NCBI RefSeq assembly: GCF_026619415.1
Contig: NZ_JAOVZR010000001.1
Location: 124,001-188,000 of the forward strand
Source: Hoeflea algicola
GTDB lineage: Bacteria; Pseudomonadota; Alphaproteobacteria; Rhizobiales; Rhizobiaceae
Reading direction: 5' to 3'
Length of the DNA stretch: 64,000 nt
In this document: positions 8,382 to 17,727 of the stretch, in pieces
Numbering within the stretch: position 1 is the first letter of the stretch
Layout: each line of letters opens with the position of its first letter
The notes under the pieces: generated by a model
Told to the model about the DNA's origin: nothing
Seen by the model: only the letters and a program-made list of their open reading frames with translations
The model's database searches: none
Translations under genes and position numbers: made by a program

Positions 8382-9626
8382 TCACTCTTCTTTGAGACGG
8401 TCCATGGCCCAGCCGACGGTGAACCCGTGCAGGATTGTTGACATCAGAATGACGAGAGCGATCAGCGACCAGAGCTGGGCTTCGTTGGTGAACTCGATAT
8501 GGCTGCCCGCGTAGCACAGGTAATAGATCGAGCCGATGCCGCGAACGCCGTAGACGGAAACCACTGCTTTGCTGCGACTGTCGAGATTTGACCTCGATAG
8601 GGCAATCCAGCCCGACAGCGGACGGATCACCAGAATCAGCAGGATGGCCACGACAAAATGCGTCCAGGTCAGATCGGCAAACAGGATCGGCAAAACGCTA
8701 CCGAGCGCGATCAGCAGCAGTGCGGTCAGCGCATGTTCAATGGATTCCGAAAAATCGTGCAATTGCCGGTGGAACCGGTGCTCTTCGTTGATCCGCCGCA
8801 ATGTTAGCCCGAGCACCGCAACCGCGATGAAGCCATAGCCTTCGATCAGCTCGGTCGAGCCATAACACAGCAGCACACCCGCCAGTGCGATGACTCCGGA
8901 CCCGGTTTCAGCCAGAACCGCACCCTTTGGCACCTTGAAAAGGATGTAACCCAACACCCAGCCGCCGACCCAGCCCATACCGACTCCCAGCGCGATCCGG
9001 TAGACGATATCGCGCAGGAACCAGTCGACGGCCCAAGTGCCGGGATTGAGGCCCTCGGCAGCAACGATCAAACCGAGATAGACGAAGGGAAATGCCAGCC
9101 CGTCGTTCAGGCCCGCCTCGGTGGTCAGGGTGAAGCGCACCGGGTGTTCCGCCCCTTCATGCGGCGGCCCGACCTGAACATCGGCTGCCAGCACAGGATC
9201 GGTCGGCGCCAGCACTGCGCCCAGCAATATCGCACCGGCCGCCGTCAGCCCGGCAAGACCGACGCCCAGCAGCGCAACGGCCAGAATGGTCAGTGGCATC
9301 GCGATTGCAAGCATCCGAAATGTTGGTTTCCAGCGTTTCCACGGACGCAGGCTGTCGATGCGCATCCCGGCGCCGAATAAGGCCACGATCACGGTCAGTT
9401 CGCTCACCAGTTCCCAAGGCAGCGGCACCTGACGTGGGTCGGGGAGCGTCGGCAGTCCCGGTATCAGCAATGCGGCTCCGGCGCCAAACAGGATCATCAG
9501 CGGCGCTGACGCCGGTTCGCGTTTGGAAATCAGGCGCGGCAGCCATCGCGCAACGATCACGATGATGCCGATCACGGCCAGGGCCACGTGATAGGAATTC
9601 AGTCCGAAGAATGGTTCGTGCTGCAA
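8382..9626 (-). CDS. Na+/H+ (cation:proton) antiporter, CPA1/NhaP-like
   Basis: 414 residues with about 11-12 hydrophobic segments. LAPTDPVLAADVQVGPP (ion-binding TDP-type motif) and TTEAGLNDGLAFPFVYLGL (the ND-type motif of CPA1 exchangers) mark the conserved core. It probably exchanges Na+ or K+ for protons at the inner membrane. The start MQHEPFFGLNSYHVALAVIG leads directly into the first membrane helix. It stands alone, convergent with the helicase. Confidence 0.9.
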   Translation of the reverse strand: MQHEPFFGLNSYHVALAVIGIIVIVARWLPRLISKREPASAPLMILFGAGAALLIPGLPTLPDPRQVPLPWELVSELTVIVALFGAGMRIDSLRPWKRWKPTFRMLAIAMPLTILAVALLGVGLAGLTAAGAILLGAVLAPTDPVLAADVQVGPPHEGAEHPVRFTLTTEAGLNDGLAFPFVYLGLIVAAEGLNPGTWAVDWFLRDIVYRIALGVGMGWVGGWVLGYILFKVPKGAVLAETGSGVIALAGVLLCYGSTELIEGYGFIAVAVLGLTLRRINEEHRFHRQLHDFSESIEHALTALLLIALGSVLPILFADLTWTHFVVAILLILVIRPLSGWIALSRSNLDSRSKAVVSVYGVRGIGSIYYLCYAGSHIEFTNEAQLWSLIALVILMSTILHGFTVGWAMDRLKEE

Positions 9627-9823
9627 AATCTGATCCCGCGCCGAAATCCGGCAATCGTTGTTCTACATTGAAAAACGCCAGACGGACAGTTAGACAAGCG
9701 ACTGCCGCCACGGATACTCCAACATACCCGATAATCCTAAACTGACGCAGAGCCGTGAAAGTTCCACGTGCTTTTCGCTTAAGGGGCGCTGTCGTTCGTT
9801 TCCAAGGAGGCTTGCCGCTTGAT

Positions 9824-10699
9824 CTATGCGTCGCCTAGGAACTCCAGCAGCAACCGGACCAGGCTACCGCGGCGGCTTGATCCAGGCCAGACGGCGTGGA
9901 TGTTGAGCGTCGGCATCGACCAGTCCGGCAGAACCCGCACCAGACGCCCGGCGGCGAGATCCTGACCTATTTCGCTCAGCGGCAACTTCTGCACGCCCAG
10001 CCCGGCCAGAACCGCGGATCGGGCGGCGCTGATCGAATTGATCAGAACCCGCGATTGTTCCGGCAGGAATGTGACTTCTTCTTTTCCCCGGGTGAGAACA
10101 AACTTGTCGGGCAGCATATCCATGAGCACGAAATCGCAACGTGCGAGATCTTGAGGAACCAGAGGCTTTTCGATGGTCTCGAGGTAAGCGGGGGCAGCGA
10201 CAAGGCAGCGTTCGAAGGTGCCGATCTTGCGGCTCTTTAAAGAGCTGTCAGACATCGCCCCCAGGCGGATGGCCATGTCAAACCCCTCGGCAATCAGATT
10301 GATCTGTTTATCGCTGCCGTGAAGGGTAACCGCTACATTGGGATAGCGGCGCGCAAACTGCCAGATCGCGTTTTCCTGCGGGCTGTTTGTCAGGAATGCA
10401 GGCATGGTCAACCGCAAGGCGCCAGCAGGCCCGTCGCTGATATCGGCGATGGTGTCGAGGCCTTCCTCGGCCGCTTCGACCATGCGCATGGCGGCTTCCA
10501 GCAATCGATGCCCATCGCCCGTCAGCGATAGCGCCCGGGTCGAGCGGTGTAACAGGGTCACGCCGTGCCGAGTCTCCAGCGCTTTTACATGGTGGCTGAC
10601 CACGGAAGTCGACAGCCGAAGCGCGCGACCCGCGGCGCTGAAACTGCCCGCCTCGGCAACCTTGGCGAAAATGGCAAGTGCACGCAGATCATCAATCAT
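9824..10699 (-). CDS. LysR-family transcriptional regulator
   Basis: 291 residues. The N-terminal HTH region FAKVAEAGSFSAAGRALRLS with LETRHGVTLLHRSTRALSLT is standard for the CrgA/DhTR-type LysR subgroup. The remainder is a periplasmic-binding-like effector domain. It is divergent from the DUF2218/ferric-reductase-like/NmrA set at 10803, separated by about 100 bp, so it likely controls that set; the effector is unknown. Confidence 0.9.
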   Translation of the reverse strand: MIDDLRALAIFAKVAEAGSFSAAGRALRLSTSVVSHHVKALETRHGVTLLHRSTRALSLTGDGHRLLEAAMRMVEAAEEGLDTIADISDGPAGALRLTMPAFLTNSPQENAIWQFARRYPNVAVTLHGSDKQINLIAEGFDMAIRLGAMSDSSLKSRKIGTFERCLVAAPAYLETIEKPLVPQDLARCDFVLMDMLPDKFVLTRGKEEVTFLPEQSRVLINSISAARSAVLAGLGVQKLPLSEIGQDLAAGRLVRVLPDWSMPTLNIHAVWPGSSRRGSLVRLLLEFLGDA

Positions 10700-10802
10700 C
10701 GATCACATCTTTCGACTGGATGAGATAGTAATTCAAATTTATCCCATCAAGTCAAACGATGAGAACGTCCCTATTCTATGAAAAGTAGAAAAGGAGATCC
10801 CC

Positions 10803-11087
10803 ATGAACCAATCTATCAGCCATGTTCAAACGCCGAAGGCGAGCCAGTATCTGCAACAGCTCTGCAAGCATTTTGGCCACAAGGTACCGGTTGAGTTCGA
10901 TACTCTGAACGGATCCATCACCTTGCCTTTCGGTACCTGCATTCTATTCGCCCAGGACGAGGAACTGGTGCTGACGGTTGCGGGCGACGATATCGGCAAG
11001 CTCGAACAGGTGATCGGAGGTCATCTTGAGCGTTTCGCCTTTCGTGAATCCCTCAATGTGACTTGGGACTCAACAAACCAACCATGA
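10803..11087 (+). CDS. DUF2218 domain protein
   Basis: 94 residues, one complete DUF2218 domain: an N-terminal ASQYLQQLCKHFGHKVPVEF segment with a conserved CKH, then beta-rich GSITLPFGTCILFAQDEELVLTV, then LEQVIGGHLERFAFRE. The domain has no proven role, but homologues are often found with siderophore/iron-reductase genes. A strong AAAGGAG site precedes the ATG. It is the first gene of a co-directional trio controlled divergently with the LysR gene. Confidence 0.8.
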   Translation: MNQSISHVQTPKASQYLQQLCKHFGHKVPVEFDTLNGSITLPFGTCILFAQDEELVLTVAGDDIGKLEQVIGGHLERFAFRESLNVTWDSTNQP

Positions 11088-11133
11088 CTATCTGATGCGC
11101 TTGGGCAAGATCACGATACCCGGAGACGACACT

Positions 11134-11745
11134 ATGAAAACCCTGAAAACCTTTTTCAACTCACCCTATGCTTTCTGGGTGCTTCTTGCCCTGCCGTCCA
11201 TTGCCCTGGTCAACGGCGCATTGTCTGGCGGAGATCTCGAGCCGTTGCTGCATCCCACCGGGGAATTTTCTGCCCGGTTCATGATCATCGCCATGATGCT
11301 CACGCCGTTGCGGATGTTGTTTCCAAAATCCGGCGTGGTGCCGTGGCTGATGCGCCGTCGCCGTTACCTTGGCGTGGCCGCCTTCTTCTATGCAGCCTTG
11401 CATACGCTCTATTACGTGATTGACCTTGGGTCTTTGTCAGCGGTTGCGGCGGATATCGCCAAGTTCGGCATCTGGACGGGCTGGGTGGCATTCGTCATTT
11501 TCGTGCCGCTTGCGCTGACGTCCAATGATGCTTCCGTCCGCCGGCTTCGCCGCACTTGGAAGACGCTGCAACGCTTTGTCTATCCGGCAGCCGTCGCCAC
11601 CCTGCTGCACTGGATATTCATTCACGACAATTTCGCTCCGGCTCCGGTGCATTTTGTGCCGCTGGCCGCCCTGGAAATCTACCGCATCTGGAAAACCGCA
11701 GGCGCCAAGCGTTCACTGGCTGCCGCTCCCAAGATCGCGTCCTGA
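11134..11745 (+). CDS. ferric reductase-like transmembrane protein (MsrQ-like fold)
   Basis: 203 residues from ATG 11134, preferred over an earlier start because GGAG sits 8 bp upstream. Five to six hydrophobic helices are seen. Histidines in ALHTLYYVIDL and LLHWIFIHDN are spaced as haem ligands of ferric-reductase-like/MsrQ cytochromes, and MLTPLRMLFPK and MRRRRYLGVAAF are family-like. It is likely a haem-b membrane electron carrier. No MsrP partner is nearby; the electron partner is unknown and may be the downstream NmrA-like reductase (inference). Confidence 0.8.
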   Translation: MKTLKTFFNSPYAFWVLLALPSIALVNGALSGGDLEPLLHPTGEFSARFMIIAMMLTPLRMLFPKSGVVPWLMRRRRYLGVAAFFYAALHTLYYVIDLGSLSAVAADIAKFGIWTGWVAFVIFVPLALTSNDASVRRLRRTWKTLQRFVYPAAVATLLHWIFIHDNFAPAPVHFVPLAALEIYRIWKTAGAKRSLAAAPKIAS

Positions 11746-11767
11746 CACAAAAACGAGGAAAACCACC

Positions 11768-12628
11768 ATGACCACAATCGCTGTTACTGCCGCCAGCGGC
11801 CAGCTTGGCCGTGCAATCGTTAGGGCGCTCACGGCACGTGCCGGCGCCGGTACCGTCATCGGCCTTGCCCGAACTCCAGAGAAGGCCGGGGATCTGGGGG
11901 GCGAAGTCCGAAAGGGGGATTACGGCGACCGTGCCGGTCTCGAGCGTTCCCTCCACGGCGTGGATGTCGTACTGCTGGTCTCCGGCATGGATGAACCCGG
12001 TAAACGTATTGGCCAGCACCGCAATGTGATTGAAGCCGCGAAAACCGCCGGGGTGCGCAAGATCGTCTATACCAGCGTGCAGGGGCCGGATGAAGGCTCG
12101 AGCTTCTCGGCGGTTGTAAAGAGCAACCGTCAGACCGAGCAGGATGTGCGCGAAAGCGGGCTGGATTGGGTCATCGGCCGCAACGGCATCTATATCGAGC
12201 CGGACATCGACTATATCGAAACCTACAAGGTTTCGGGTGAGATCGCCAATTGTGCCGGCGACGGCAAGTGCGGCTACACCACCCGTGACGAACTGGCCTA
12301 TGCCTATGCGCAAATGCTCGGCAGCGATGCCCACAACGGCCATACTTATAATCTGCATGGCCAGAGTCTGAACCAAGCGGAACTGGCCGAATGCTTCAAC
12401 CAGGCCTTTGGAACCTCTCTGGTATATCGCCCCATGAGCGTCGAGGAATACAAGCAGGACCGCATTGCCGAACTCGGCGAATTCATCGGCACTGTGATCA
12501 CCGGTATCTATTCCGGCATCCGTGATGGCGCCTTTGACAACCCCAGCAATTATGCTGATGCAGCCGGGCGTCCTCATCAAACCTGGGAGGATTACTTCTC
12601 GGCGATCAGGGCCGGCGCGAAGGCCTGA
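11768..12628 (+). CDS. NmrA/quinone-oxidoreductase-like NAD(P)-binding protein
   Basis: 286 residues. An N-terminal Rossmann motif, VTAASGQLGRAIVRAL at about 5-20, replaces the usual TGATG by TAASG. VRKIVYTSVQGPDEGSSF and DWVIGRNGIYIEPDIDYIE match atypical SDRs of the NmrA/QOR2 (YtfG-like) group, which reduce quinones with NADPH or sense dinucleotides. It sits 22 bp after the ferric-reductase-like gene and is probably the last gene of this operon. A paralogue with a TGASG motif lies at 26.3-27.2 kb. Confidence 0.85.
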   Translation: MTTIAVTAASGQLGRAIVRALTARAGAGTVIGLARTPEKAGDLGGEVRKGDYGDRAGLERSLHGVDVVLLVSGMDEPGKRIGQHRNVIEAAKTAGVRKIVYTSVQGPDEGSSFSAVVKSNRQTEQDVRESGLDWVIGRNGIYIEPDIDYIETYKVSGEIANCAGDGKCGYTTRDELAYAYAQMLGSDAHNGHTYNLHGQSLNQAELAECFNQAFGTSLVYRPMSVEEYKQDRIAELGEFIGTVITGIYSGIRDGAFDNPSNYADAAGRPHQTWEDYFSAIRAGAKA

Positions 12629-14035
12629 TCACGCTGGCGCTGTCACCAGACTGGCCCCGATTGTCGGCTCGGTCGCGATCGGGCGCGAGCGCACCGGAGC
12701 TGGCTGGGCGGCGGCCCCTGTGGCCTGTTGTACATGCGCGGCGAAGTCAGTTTCGCGCATCGGGCGACCGAACAGGTAGCCCTGGAATTCGTGGCAGCCG
12801 CAGTCGAGCAGGAATGCGTGCTGGGCCGGGGTCTCAATGCCTTCAGCCAGGACCACGAAGCCGAGATCGATGCCCAACTGGACGATGCTTTTGACCAGTG
12901 CCGCGCCACGTTCGCTTTCCAGCGATTCCTTGACAAAGCTGCGGTCGATCTTGAGCTGGTCAAGCGGCAACCGGCGCAGATAGCTCAGCGACGAGTACCC
13001 GGTGCCGAAATCATCCAGCGCGATGCTGATGCCGGTGGCGCGCAGGCGTTCCATCTTGGCCACCGTCGGTGCCAGGTCATGGACAAGCACGCTTTCGGTC
13101 AGCTCCAGTTGGAGCAATGTGGGATCAATGCGATAGAAGCCGACATATTCCAGCACAGAGCTTTCGAAACCCTCGATCTGGAACTGGCTGGCGCTGACAT
13201 TGACGGCAAGCGTCAATTTGCTCAACACCGGATCATCGCTCCATATCGCCAGCGTGCGGCAAGCTTCCTTGAGCACCCAGCCGCCGAGCAACGGCATCAG
13301 ACCGGCTTCTTCGGCCACCGGGATGAAGTCACCGGGCGGAATTTGGCCGCGCTGCGGGTGTTGCCAGCGCAACAGTGCTTCGGCGCCGTGGATCGTGCCG
13401 ACATCGTCGATCTGCGGTTGGAAATACAGCTGCATTTCCCCGCGATGAACAGCATTGCACAATTCCAGCGCCAGGCCCTTGGGGCGGGTGAATTCCCGCT
13501 GGAGGGCGTAGATGCCGCCACACAATATGCCCGCTGTCAGGATGCTGTTTACCCATATGCCATTGGCACGAATGTCGTCGGAAATAGGCTGGGCAAAGGG
13601 AAGCGCATAATGAGTGCTCGCCAACACAATAAATGCGCAGATGCAGGCGGCGATGATCGCAAGCTGAATTTTCGATGTATCGCGCAGATGGTTGATAAAG
13701 CCGAGCAGGGCGATGTCCAGCAAATAGAGATGCGTGTTTCTCGGATAGCTCTCGGACGGAATGTCGAACATCAAGGCGTAGAAGATGATGAAGACCAGCA
13801 GCGACAGCTGTGTGACGATCAATGCGGCATTCAGCCGGCCGGATGAAAGCAGCCACCAGCCTGCCGCGGCCACCGAAACAAGCACCAGGTCGGCGGTGAC
13901 CAACGACCATTGTTGGCTCCAGGTGAAAAATGCGGCCCACGCCAAGCCTATGGCGATTATCAGCACGGACGCAGTCTGGTAAGCCAAAATCAGCCGCTGC
14001 GAGTGCTTTTCGGAACTTGGATTGTGGGCCGTCAT
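12629..14035 (-). CDS. membrane-anchored EAL-domain c-di-GMP phosphodiesterase
   Basis: About 468 residues from ATG 14035, chosen because AGGA lies 9 bp upstream; an earlier in-frame ATG exists at 14101. Six or so N-terminal hydrophobic helices fill residues 15-185. The EAL domain follows with EALLRW, NVSASQFQ, ELTESVL, DDFGTGYSSL, LKIDRSFV and AEGIET, all catalytic and metal-binding motifs intact. No GGDEF domain is present. It should hydrolyse c-di-GMP to pGpG. Its stop codon abuts that of the NmrA-like gene. Confidence 0.92.
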   Translation of the reverse strand: MTAHNPSSEKHSQRLILAYQTASVLIIAIGLAWAAFFTWSQQWSLVTADLVLVSVAAAGWWLLSSGRLNAALIVTQLSLLVFIIFYALMFDIPSESYPRNTHLYLLDIALLGFINHLRDTSKIQLAIIAACICAFIVLASTHYALPFAQPISDDIRANGIWVNSILTAGILCGGIYALQREFTRPKGLALELCNAVHRGEMQLYFQPQIDDVGTIHGAEALLRWQHPQRGQIPPGDFIPVAEEAGLMPLLGGWVLKEACRTLAIWSDDPVLSKLTLAVNVSASQFQIEGFESSVLEYVGFYRIDPTLLQLELTESVLVHDLAPTVAKMERLRATGISIALDDFGTGYSSLSYLRRLPLDQLKIDRSFVKESLESERGAALVKSIVQLGIDLGFVVLAEGIETPAQHAFLLDCGCHEFQGYLFGRPMRETDFAAHVQQATGAAAQPAPVRSRPIATEPTIGASLVTAPA

Positions 14036-14210
14036 CTGAAGGGGTCCTGCCAACATCATCTCACAAGTTCGAGCGCCAGCTTGAGTGAGGCGGTCTTGCA
14101 TCCGTTCAAAGACTTATTGGCATTGCAGGGTTTAAGGATGTGGGTCGGGCCGGGCGTAAGAAATGGCCGGTACAATGTAGTTGGCGAAGGGCACGGCCGT
14201 GTCGGCTCCC

Positions 14211-15134
14211 TCACGGCACCAGCCGCACACCCCATTTCTGCCGGGTCCTCGGGTTCAGCTCGATCAGGAATTTTTCGAACACCCTGAGTTTTCTGGGCTT
14301 CAACCGATGTCTCGGGTGGACCAGGAACATCTCGCTGCTGTCCGGGCGGATCTCGTCGAGCACCGGCACAAGCTGTCCGGCGCGCACCTCGCTGAAGACC
14401 AGATAACTGGCGAGCTGAATGATGCCCGCGCCGCGTTTGGCTGTGACCACCGCTGCGGCCGCGGTCTCGAACGCCACCCTTCCATGCACCGGCACGGTTG
14501 TCTCTTCGTCTCCTATCCGGAACCGCCACGGCACCGTCCGTCCGCTGATCGACGAGATGATCGGAATGCATTCGTGTTGCGCCAGATCGGCCACCGAGGC
14601 CGGCATGCCATGCTGCTCGAGATAGCGGGGGGAGGCCACCGTCATCAGCGGAATGCGGCCGAGCGGTCGGGCGACGATGTCGATCGCCGGGGGGACGCCG
14701 ATCAGCACCGCGGCGTCGATCTGCTCGGCGACGAAATTCGGTACGCCATCGCGCGACAGGATTTCAAGATCGACCTGCGGACAGGCGGCAAGAAACGCTG
14801 GCAAGGCCGGCGCCAAGGCAAGCGTAGTCAGTCCCGGCGGGATCTGCACCCTGAGCCGCCCACGTGGCTGGCGCTCGGCGGAGCCGACTTCGTCTTCCAG
14901 ATTTTCCACCGCCTCGGTTATGGCGCGTGCCTTGTCGAGATAATACTGCCCCTCTTCGGTCAGCCGCAGGCTACGGGTGGTTCGCTCGATCAGCTGTACG
15001 CCGAGATATCTTTCCAGCTCGGTGACAATCGCGCTGGCGCCGCCACGCGAAAGCCCCAGGTCAAAGCTGGCTGCCGTCAGGCTGCCGCGTTCGGCAACCC
15101 GCAGAAACACCTTCATCGCCTTGATCTGGTCCAT
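14211..15134 (-). CDS. LysR-family transcriptional regulator
   Basis: 307 residues. HTH segment FLRVAERGSLTAASFDLGLS and the LGVQLIERTTRSLRLTEEG stretch are standard. The C-terminal effector-binding domain resembles the CrgA-like group. Its target is unclear; the divergent neighbour 120 bp away is the hemerythrin-like gene, so control of that gene is plausible. Confidence 0.9.
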   Translation of the reverse strand: MDQIKAMKVFLRVAERGSLTAASFDLGLSRGGASAIVTELERYLGVQLIERTTRSLRLTEEGQYYLDKARAITEAVENLEDEVGSAERQPRGRLRVQIPPGLTTLALAPALPAFLAACPQVDLEILSRDGVPNFVAEQIDAAVLIGVPPAIDIVARPLGRIPLMTVASPRYLEQHGMPASVADLAQHECIPIISSISGRTVPWRFRIGDEETTVPVHGRVAFETAAAAVVTAKRGAGIIQLASYLVFSEVRAGQLVPVLDEIRPDSSEMFLVHPRHRLKPRKLRVFEKFLIELNPRTRQKWGVRLVP

Positions 15135-15256
15135 CGGATTGTCCAGAAATTTTCGATACTCAATCCGAGTTCAGGCTGTTTTTCAAGCGAAACCTATTGG
15201 CTATTCCGCGCCCCATTCAACCGCCGGCACGCCTGGTATTACGTGGAGTTCGAGAC

Positions 15257-15949
15257 ATGAATGCCCAGACAGAAACCCTCGCCGCTCACGACGAGAAAGA
15301 AGACCTCTATTATGCCGTTCACAAGGGACTGCGGCTCGCCAATGCCCGCATGCTGATTGCGCTCGGTCAGCTCGATCCGTTTGACGATTCAGCAGTCGCC
15401 GCAACATTGAGGCGACTCTCCGACCATATCGAAATGGGCCTGTGTCACCTGGCCGACGAGAACAGCGAGATTCATACCGTTCTCGACCAGCGTCTGCCGG
15501 GGGCGGCCGATCATGCCGGCGAAGATCACGAGCACCATGAAGAGGCCTTTGGTGAGCTGCGCCGGCTGGCCGATGCCCTGGTTGTCGCGAAAACCGGCCG
15601 CCCGGCGCTGTTGCGCAAGCTCTACCAGCGGTTCGCGCTGTTTGTGGCCGACGATTTCAAGCACATGAACGAGGAAGAAACCGTGATCCAGCCGCAGATC
15701 GAAGAGCACTTCTCGGCACCAGAGATCACCACGATCCGCGAGCGGATTGTCGCATCGATTCCGCCCGAAACAATGGTGCTGTTCATGCGCGCCATGCTCG
15801 GCGCGGCCAGTCGGCCCGAGCGCGCTGAAATGGTGACCGGCATGAAGGCCGGCATGCCGAACGAGGTCTTCCCGGACTTCATGGCGGCCGTGGTTGGCAA
15901 CCCGTGGAAGTATGGCGAGTGGGAATCGCTGGAGGCCGCGTTATGTTGA
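15257..15949 (+). CDS. hemerythrin-like (HHE) four-helix protein
   Basis: 230 residues from ATG 15257 (GGAG 9 bp upstream). Helical and His/Glu-rich: LRRLSDHIEMGLCHLADE, AGEDHEHHEEAFGELRR and DDFKHMNEEETVIQPQIEEH provide the H...HxxxE and HxxxD/E-type di-iron ligands typical of hemerythrin-like domains. Likely binds a diiron centre for O2, NO or peroxide sensing or iron handling; the precise role is unknown. A C-terminal domain of about 80 residues is of unrecognised function. Confidence 0.7.
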   Translation: MNAQTETLAAHDEKEDLYYAVHKGLRLANARMLIALGQLDPFDDSAVAATLRRLSDHIEMGLCHLADENSEIHTVLDQRLPGAADHAGEDHEHHEEAFGELRRLADALVVAKTGRPALLRKLYQRFALFVADDFKHMNEEETVIQPQIEEHFSAPEITTIRERIVASIPPETMVLFMRAMLGAASRPERAEMVTGMKAGMPNEVFPDFMAAVVGNPWKYGEWESLEAALC

Positions 15950-16080
15950 GACGGGCCGCTGAACCTACGCCCGTTGCAACCTGCACGCGGATTTCAACGG
16001 GAAAATGCCTCGGTTGTCCAAACTGCATCCGCACCGGAAAAATGGGCAACACCAAAAACGGCAAGCAGTCCGGGTGGTAG
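15943..16080 (+). CDS. possible 45-residue Cys-rich small protein
   Basis: ATG 15943 overlaps the stop of the hemerythrin-like gene (ATGTTGA) and has GGAGG 7-8 bp upstream. The frame encodes a basic peptide with a Cys cluster, CLGCPNC (Cys22, 25, 28), and another Cys at 14. Spacing suggests a metal-binding knuckle. Translational coupling supports it, but the frame is short and no homologue is recalled. Confidence 0.35.
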   Translation: MLRRAAEPTPVATCTRISTGKCLGCPNCIRTGKMGNTKNGKQSGW

Positions 16081-16095
16081 AGCTGACAAGAATGA

Positions 16096-16127
16096 ATGAC
16101 CGGAACGGCCAATGCCGCTCCGGTCAT
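16096..16127. repeat. inverted repeat (hairpin)
   Basis: ATGACCGG at 16096-16103 pairs with CCGGTCAT at 16120-16127, with inner ACGGC/GCCG pairing. No T-run follows on either strand, so it is not a classical intrinsic terminator, though it may stabilise the 3' end of the hemerythrin-like transcript. Confidence 0.5.
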
Positions 16128-16239
16128 ACGTGTTTGCGTGGACTGGTCAACGCGCGCCAACTCCAGCCCTTGCCACTTGGCCAATTTCCCGTCATCACAC
16201 GGCCTCACTTGAACCCCGAGCGCTCCAGGAGGACGCCCC

Positions 16240-16914
16240 ATGATCCCCTGGCTCCGGCTTGACGCGGTAAAACTCGATGATGGTGTGGAGCTGCGGTTGA
16301 TGCAGCGCGGCCATGAATTCTCGATCATGCTTGGCTCAAACGAACTGATGAACAGCCGGCTGAGCGGCTCGGAGGAGGCGCTCGCCAATCTGGCTGCGGC
16401 CAAGCTTGAGGGCAGGGCGCAGCCACGCCTGCTGATCGGCGGGCTCGGAATGGGCTTTACCCTGCGCGCCGCGCTCAAGGCTCTGGATCAGGGTGCGCGT
16501 ATCACCGTCGCTGAACTGGTGCCTGCCGTCATTGAATGGGCGCACGGTCCGATGGCGCCGGTGTTTGGCAATTGCCTCGCTGACCCCCGCGTCAATCTAC
16601 ATGAAGGCGATGTCGGCGAACTGATCCGTGCCGACAGGGGTGCGTGGGACGCCATCCTGCTCGATGTCGACAACGGCCCCGATGGTCTCACCCGCCAGGG
16701 CAACGATGCGCTCTACTCGGCCCAAGGTCTGGCGAGCGCCTATCTGGCGCTCAAGCCGGGCGGGGTCTTCTCGGTCTGGTCTTCGGCGCCCGATGCCGCC
16801 TTCACCCGGCGGCTCAAGCAAGCGGGCTTTTCCGTCACCGAAGTGCCGACCCGCGCCAGAACCAAAAAGCGCGGCGCACGGCACATGATCTGGGTCGCCG
16901 ACAGGCCTGGCTGA
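16240..16914 (+). CDS. spermidine synthase-like SAM-dependent transferase
   Basis: 224 residues. A Rossmann-type transferase core: RLLIGGLGMGFTLRAAL (motif I) at about 66-82, ITVAELVPAVIEW, and WDAILLDVDNGPDGL, as in spermine/spermidine synthase-family folds. The family's N-terminal beta domain is reduced, and the GGGDG motif of true spermidine synthases is replaced by GGLGMG. It is more likely a methyltransferase-like relative of unknown substrate. Confidence 0.75.
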   Translation: MIPWLRLDAVKLDDGVELRLMQRGHEFSIMLGSNELMNSRLSGSEEALANLAAAKLEGRAQPRLLIGGLGMGFTLRAALKALDQGARITVAELVPAVIEWAHGPMAPVFGNCLADPRVNLHEGDVGELIRADRGAWDAILLDVDNGPDGLTRQGNDALYSAQGLASAYLALKPGGVFSVWSSAPDAAFTRRLKQAGFSVTEVPTRARTKKRGARHMIWVADRPG

Positions 16915-16935
16915 CGCGCCAGGCGTCTGGACATT

Positions 16936-16980
16936 GCTGCGGGTGCGGATCGGGACGTGGCGCTCTCGCCAACCCGCAGC
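16936..16980. repeat. 9-bp inverted repeat between two genes
   Basis: GCTGCGGGT (16936-16944) and ACCCGCAGC (16972-16980) are perfect complements, with inner GGCG/CGCC pairing. It lies between the spermidine-synthase-like gene and the glycosylase gene. No T-run follows. Confidence 0.5.
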
Positions 16981-17026
16981 GGCCGGGATAATCTCGCAGC
17001 GATGCAAGACAGACAGGTGAGGCAGC

Positions 17027-17692
17027 ATGCGCGCGTTCGACGAGATTTTCGAGATTGCAGCCAGCCGCAAGGGCGGCGCCGAGGCGCTCAACGCGATGCT
17101 GACGCCGCCCAAGCCCGCCGCCGAGCTGGCAGCGATCCCCGACGACCGCTGGCTGGCAACCATGACCCGCTGCGTGTTCCAGGCGGGCTTCAACTGGAAG
17201 GTGGTCGAAAACATGTGGCCCGGCTTCGAGGCCGCCTTCAATGGGTTCGACATCGGCCATTGCGCCATGCTCACCGACGAGGATTTCGAGCGGCTGGTCT
17301 CCGACACGCGGATCATCCGCAATGGCGCCAAGATCCGCTCTGTGCAGGAGAATGCAGTCTTTGTTCAGACGCTTGCGGCGCAAGCCGGAAGTGCCGGCAA
17401 GGCCATCGCGGACTGGCCTTCAACCGACTTCATCGGCCTGCTCGAACTGTTGAAGAAACGCGGCAGTCGGCTCGGCGGCACCTCAGGCCAATATTGTCTT
17501 CGCTTCATCGGCAAGGACAGTTTTATCCTGTCGCAAAGTGTTGTCGCCCGCCTGATCGCCGAGGGCGTGGTCGACCGTCAGCCGACCTCGAAGAAGGCGC
17601 TCGCTGATGTGCAATCGGCCTTTAATGTCTGGATGCAGCAATCCGGTCGATCGCTGACCGACATCAGCCGGGTGCTGGCCATGAGCTTGTAG
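17027..17692 (+). CDS. DNA-3-methyladenine glycosylase I family protein
   Basis: 221 residues. TMTRCVFQAGFNWKVVENMWPGFEAAF and LVSDTRIIRNGAKIRSVQENA match the Tag-family core: the W...F/VG helix-hairpin region and IIRN..KI. Tag enzymes excise 3-methyladenine from DNA. The classical zinc-snap Cys/His residues of E. coli Tag are not evident, as in many alphaproteobacterial members of this subgroup. Confidence 0.8.
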   Translation: MRAFDEIFEIAASRKGGAEALNAMLTPPKPAAELAAIPDDRWLATMTRCVFQAGFNWKVVENMWPGFEAAFNGFDIGHCAMLTDEDFERLVSDTRIIRNGAKIRSVQENAVFVQTLAAQAGSAGKAIADWPSTDFIGLLELLKKRGSRLGGTSGQYCLRFIGKDSFILSQSVVARLIAEGVVDRQPTSKKALADVQSAFNVWMQQSGRSLTDISRVLAMSL

Positions 17693-17727
17693 CGAGCCGC
17701 GCCGTTCGACTATGAAGGGAGACGTCC

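Noticed and set aside
16005..16262. 85-codon plus-strand frame before the spermidine-synthase-like gene
   Set aside because: No ribosome site, amino acid content unlike a protein, overlaps a better-supported gene start and a hairpin.
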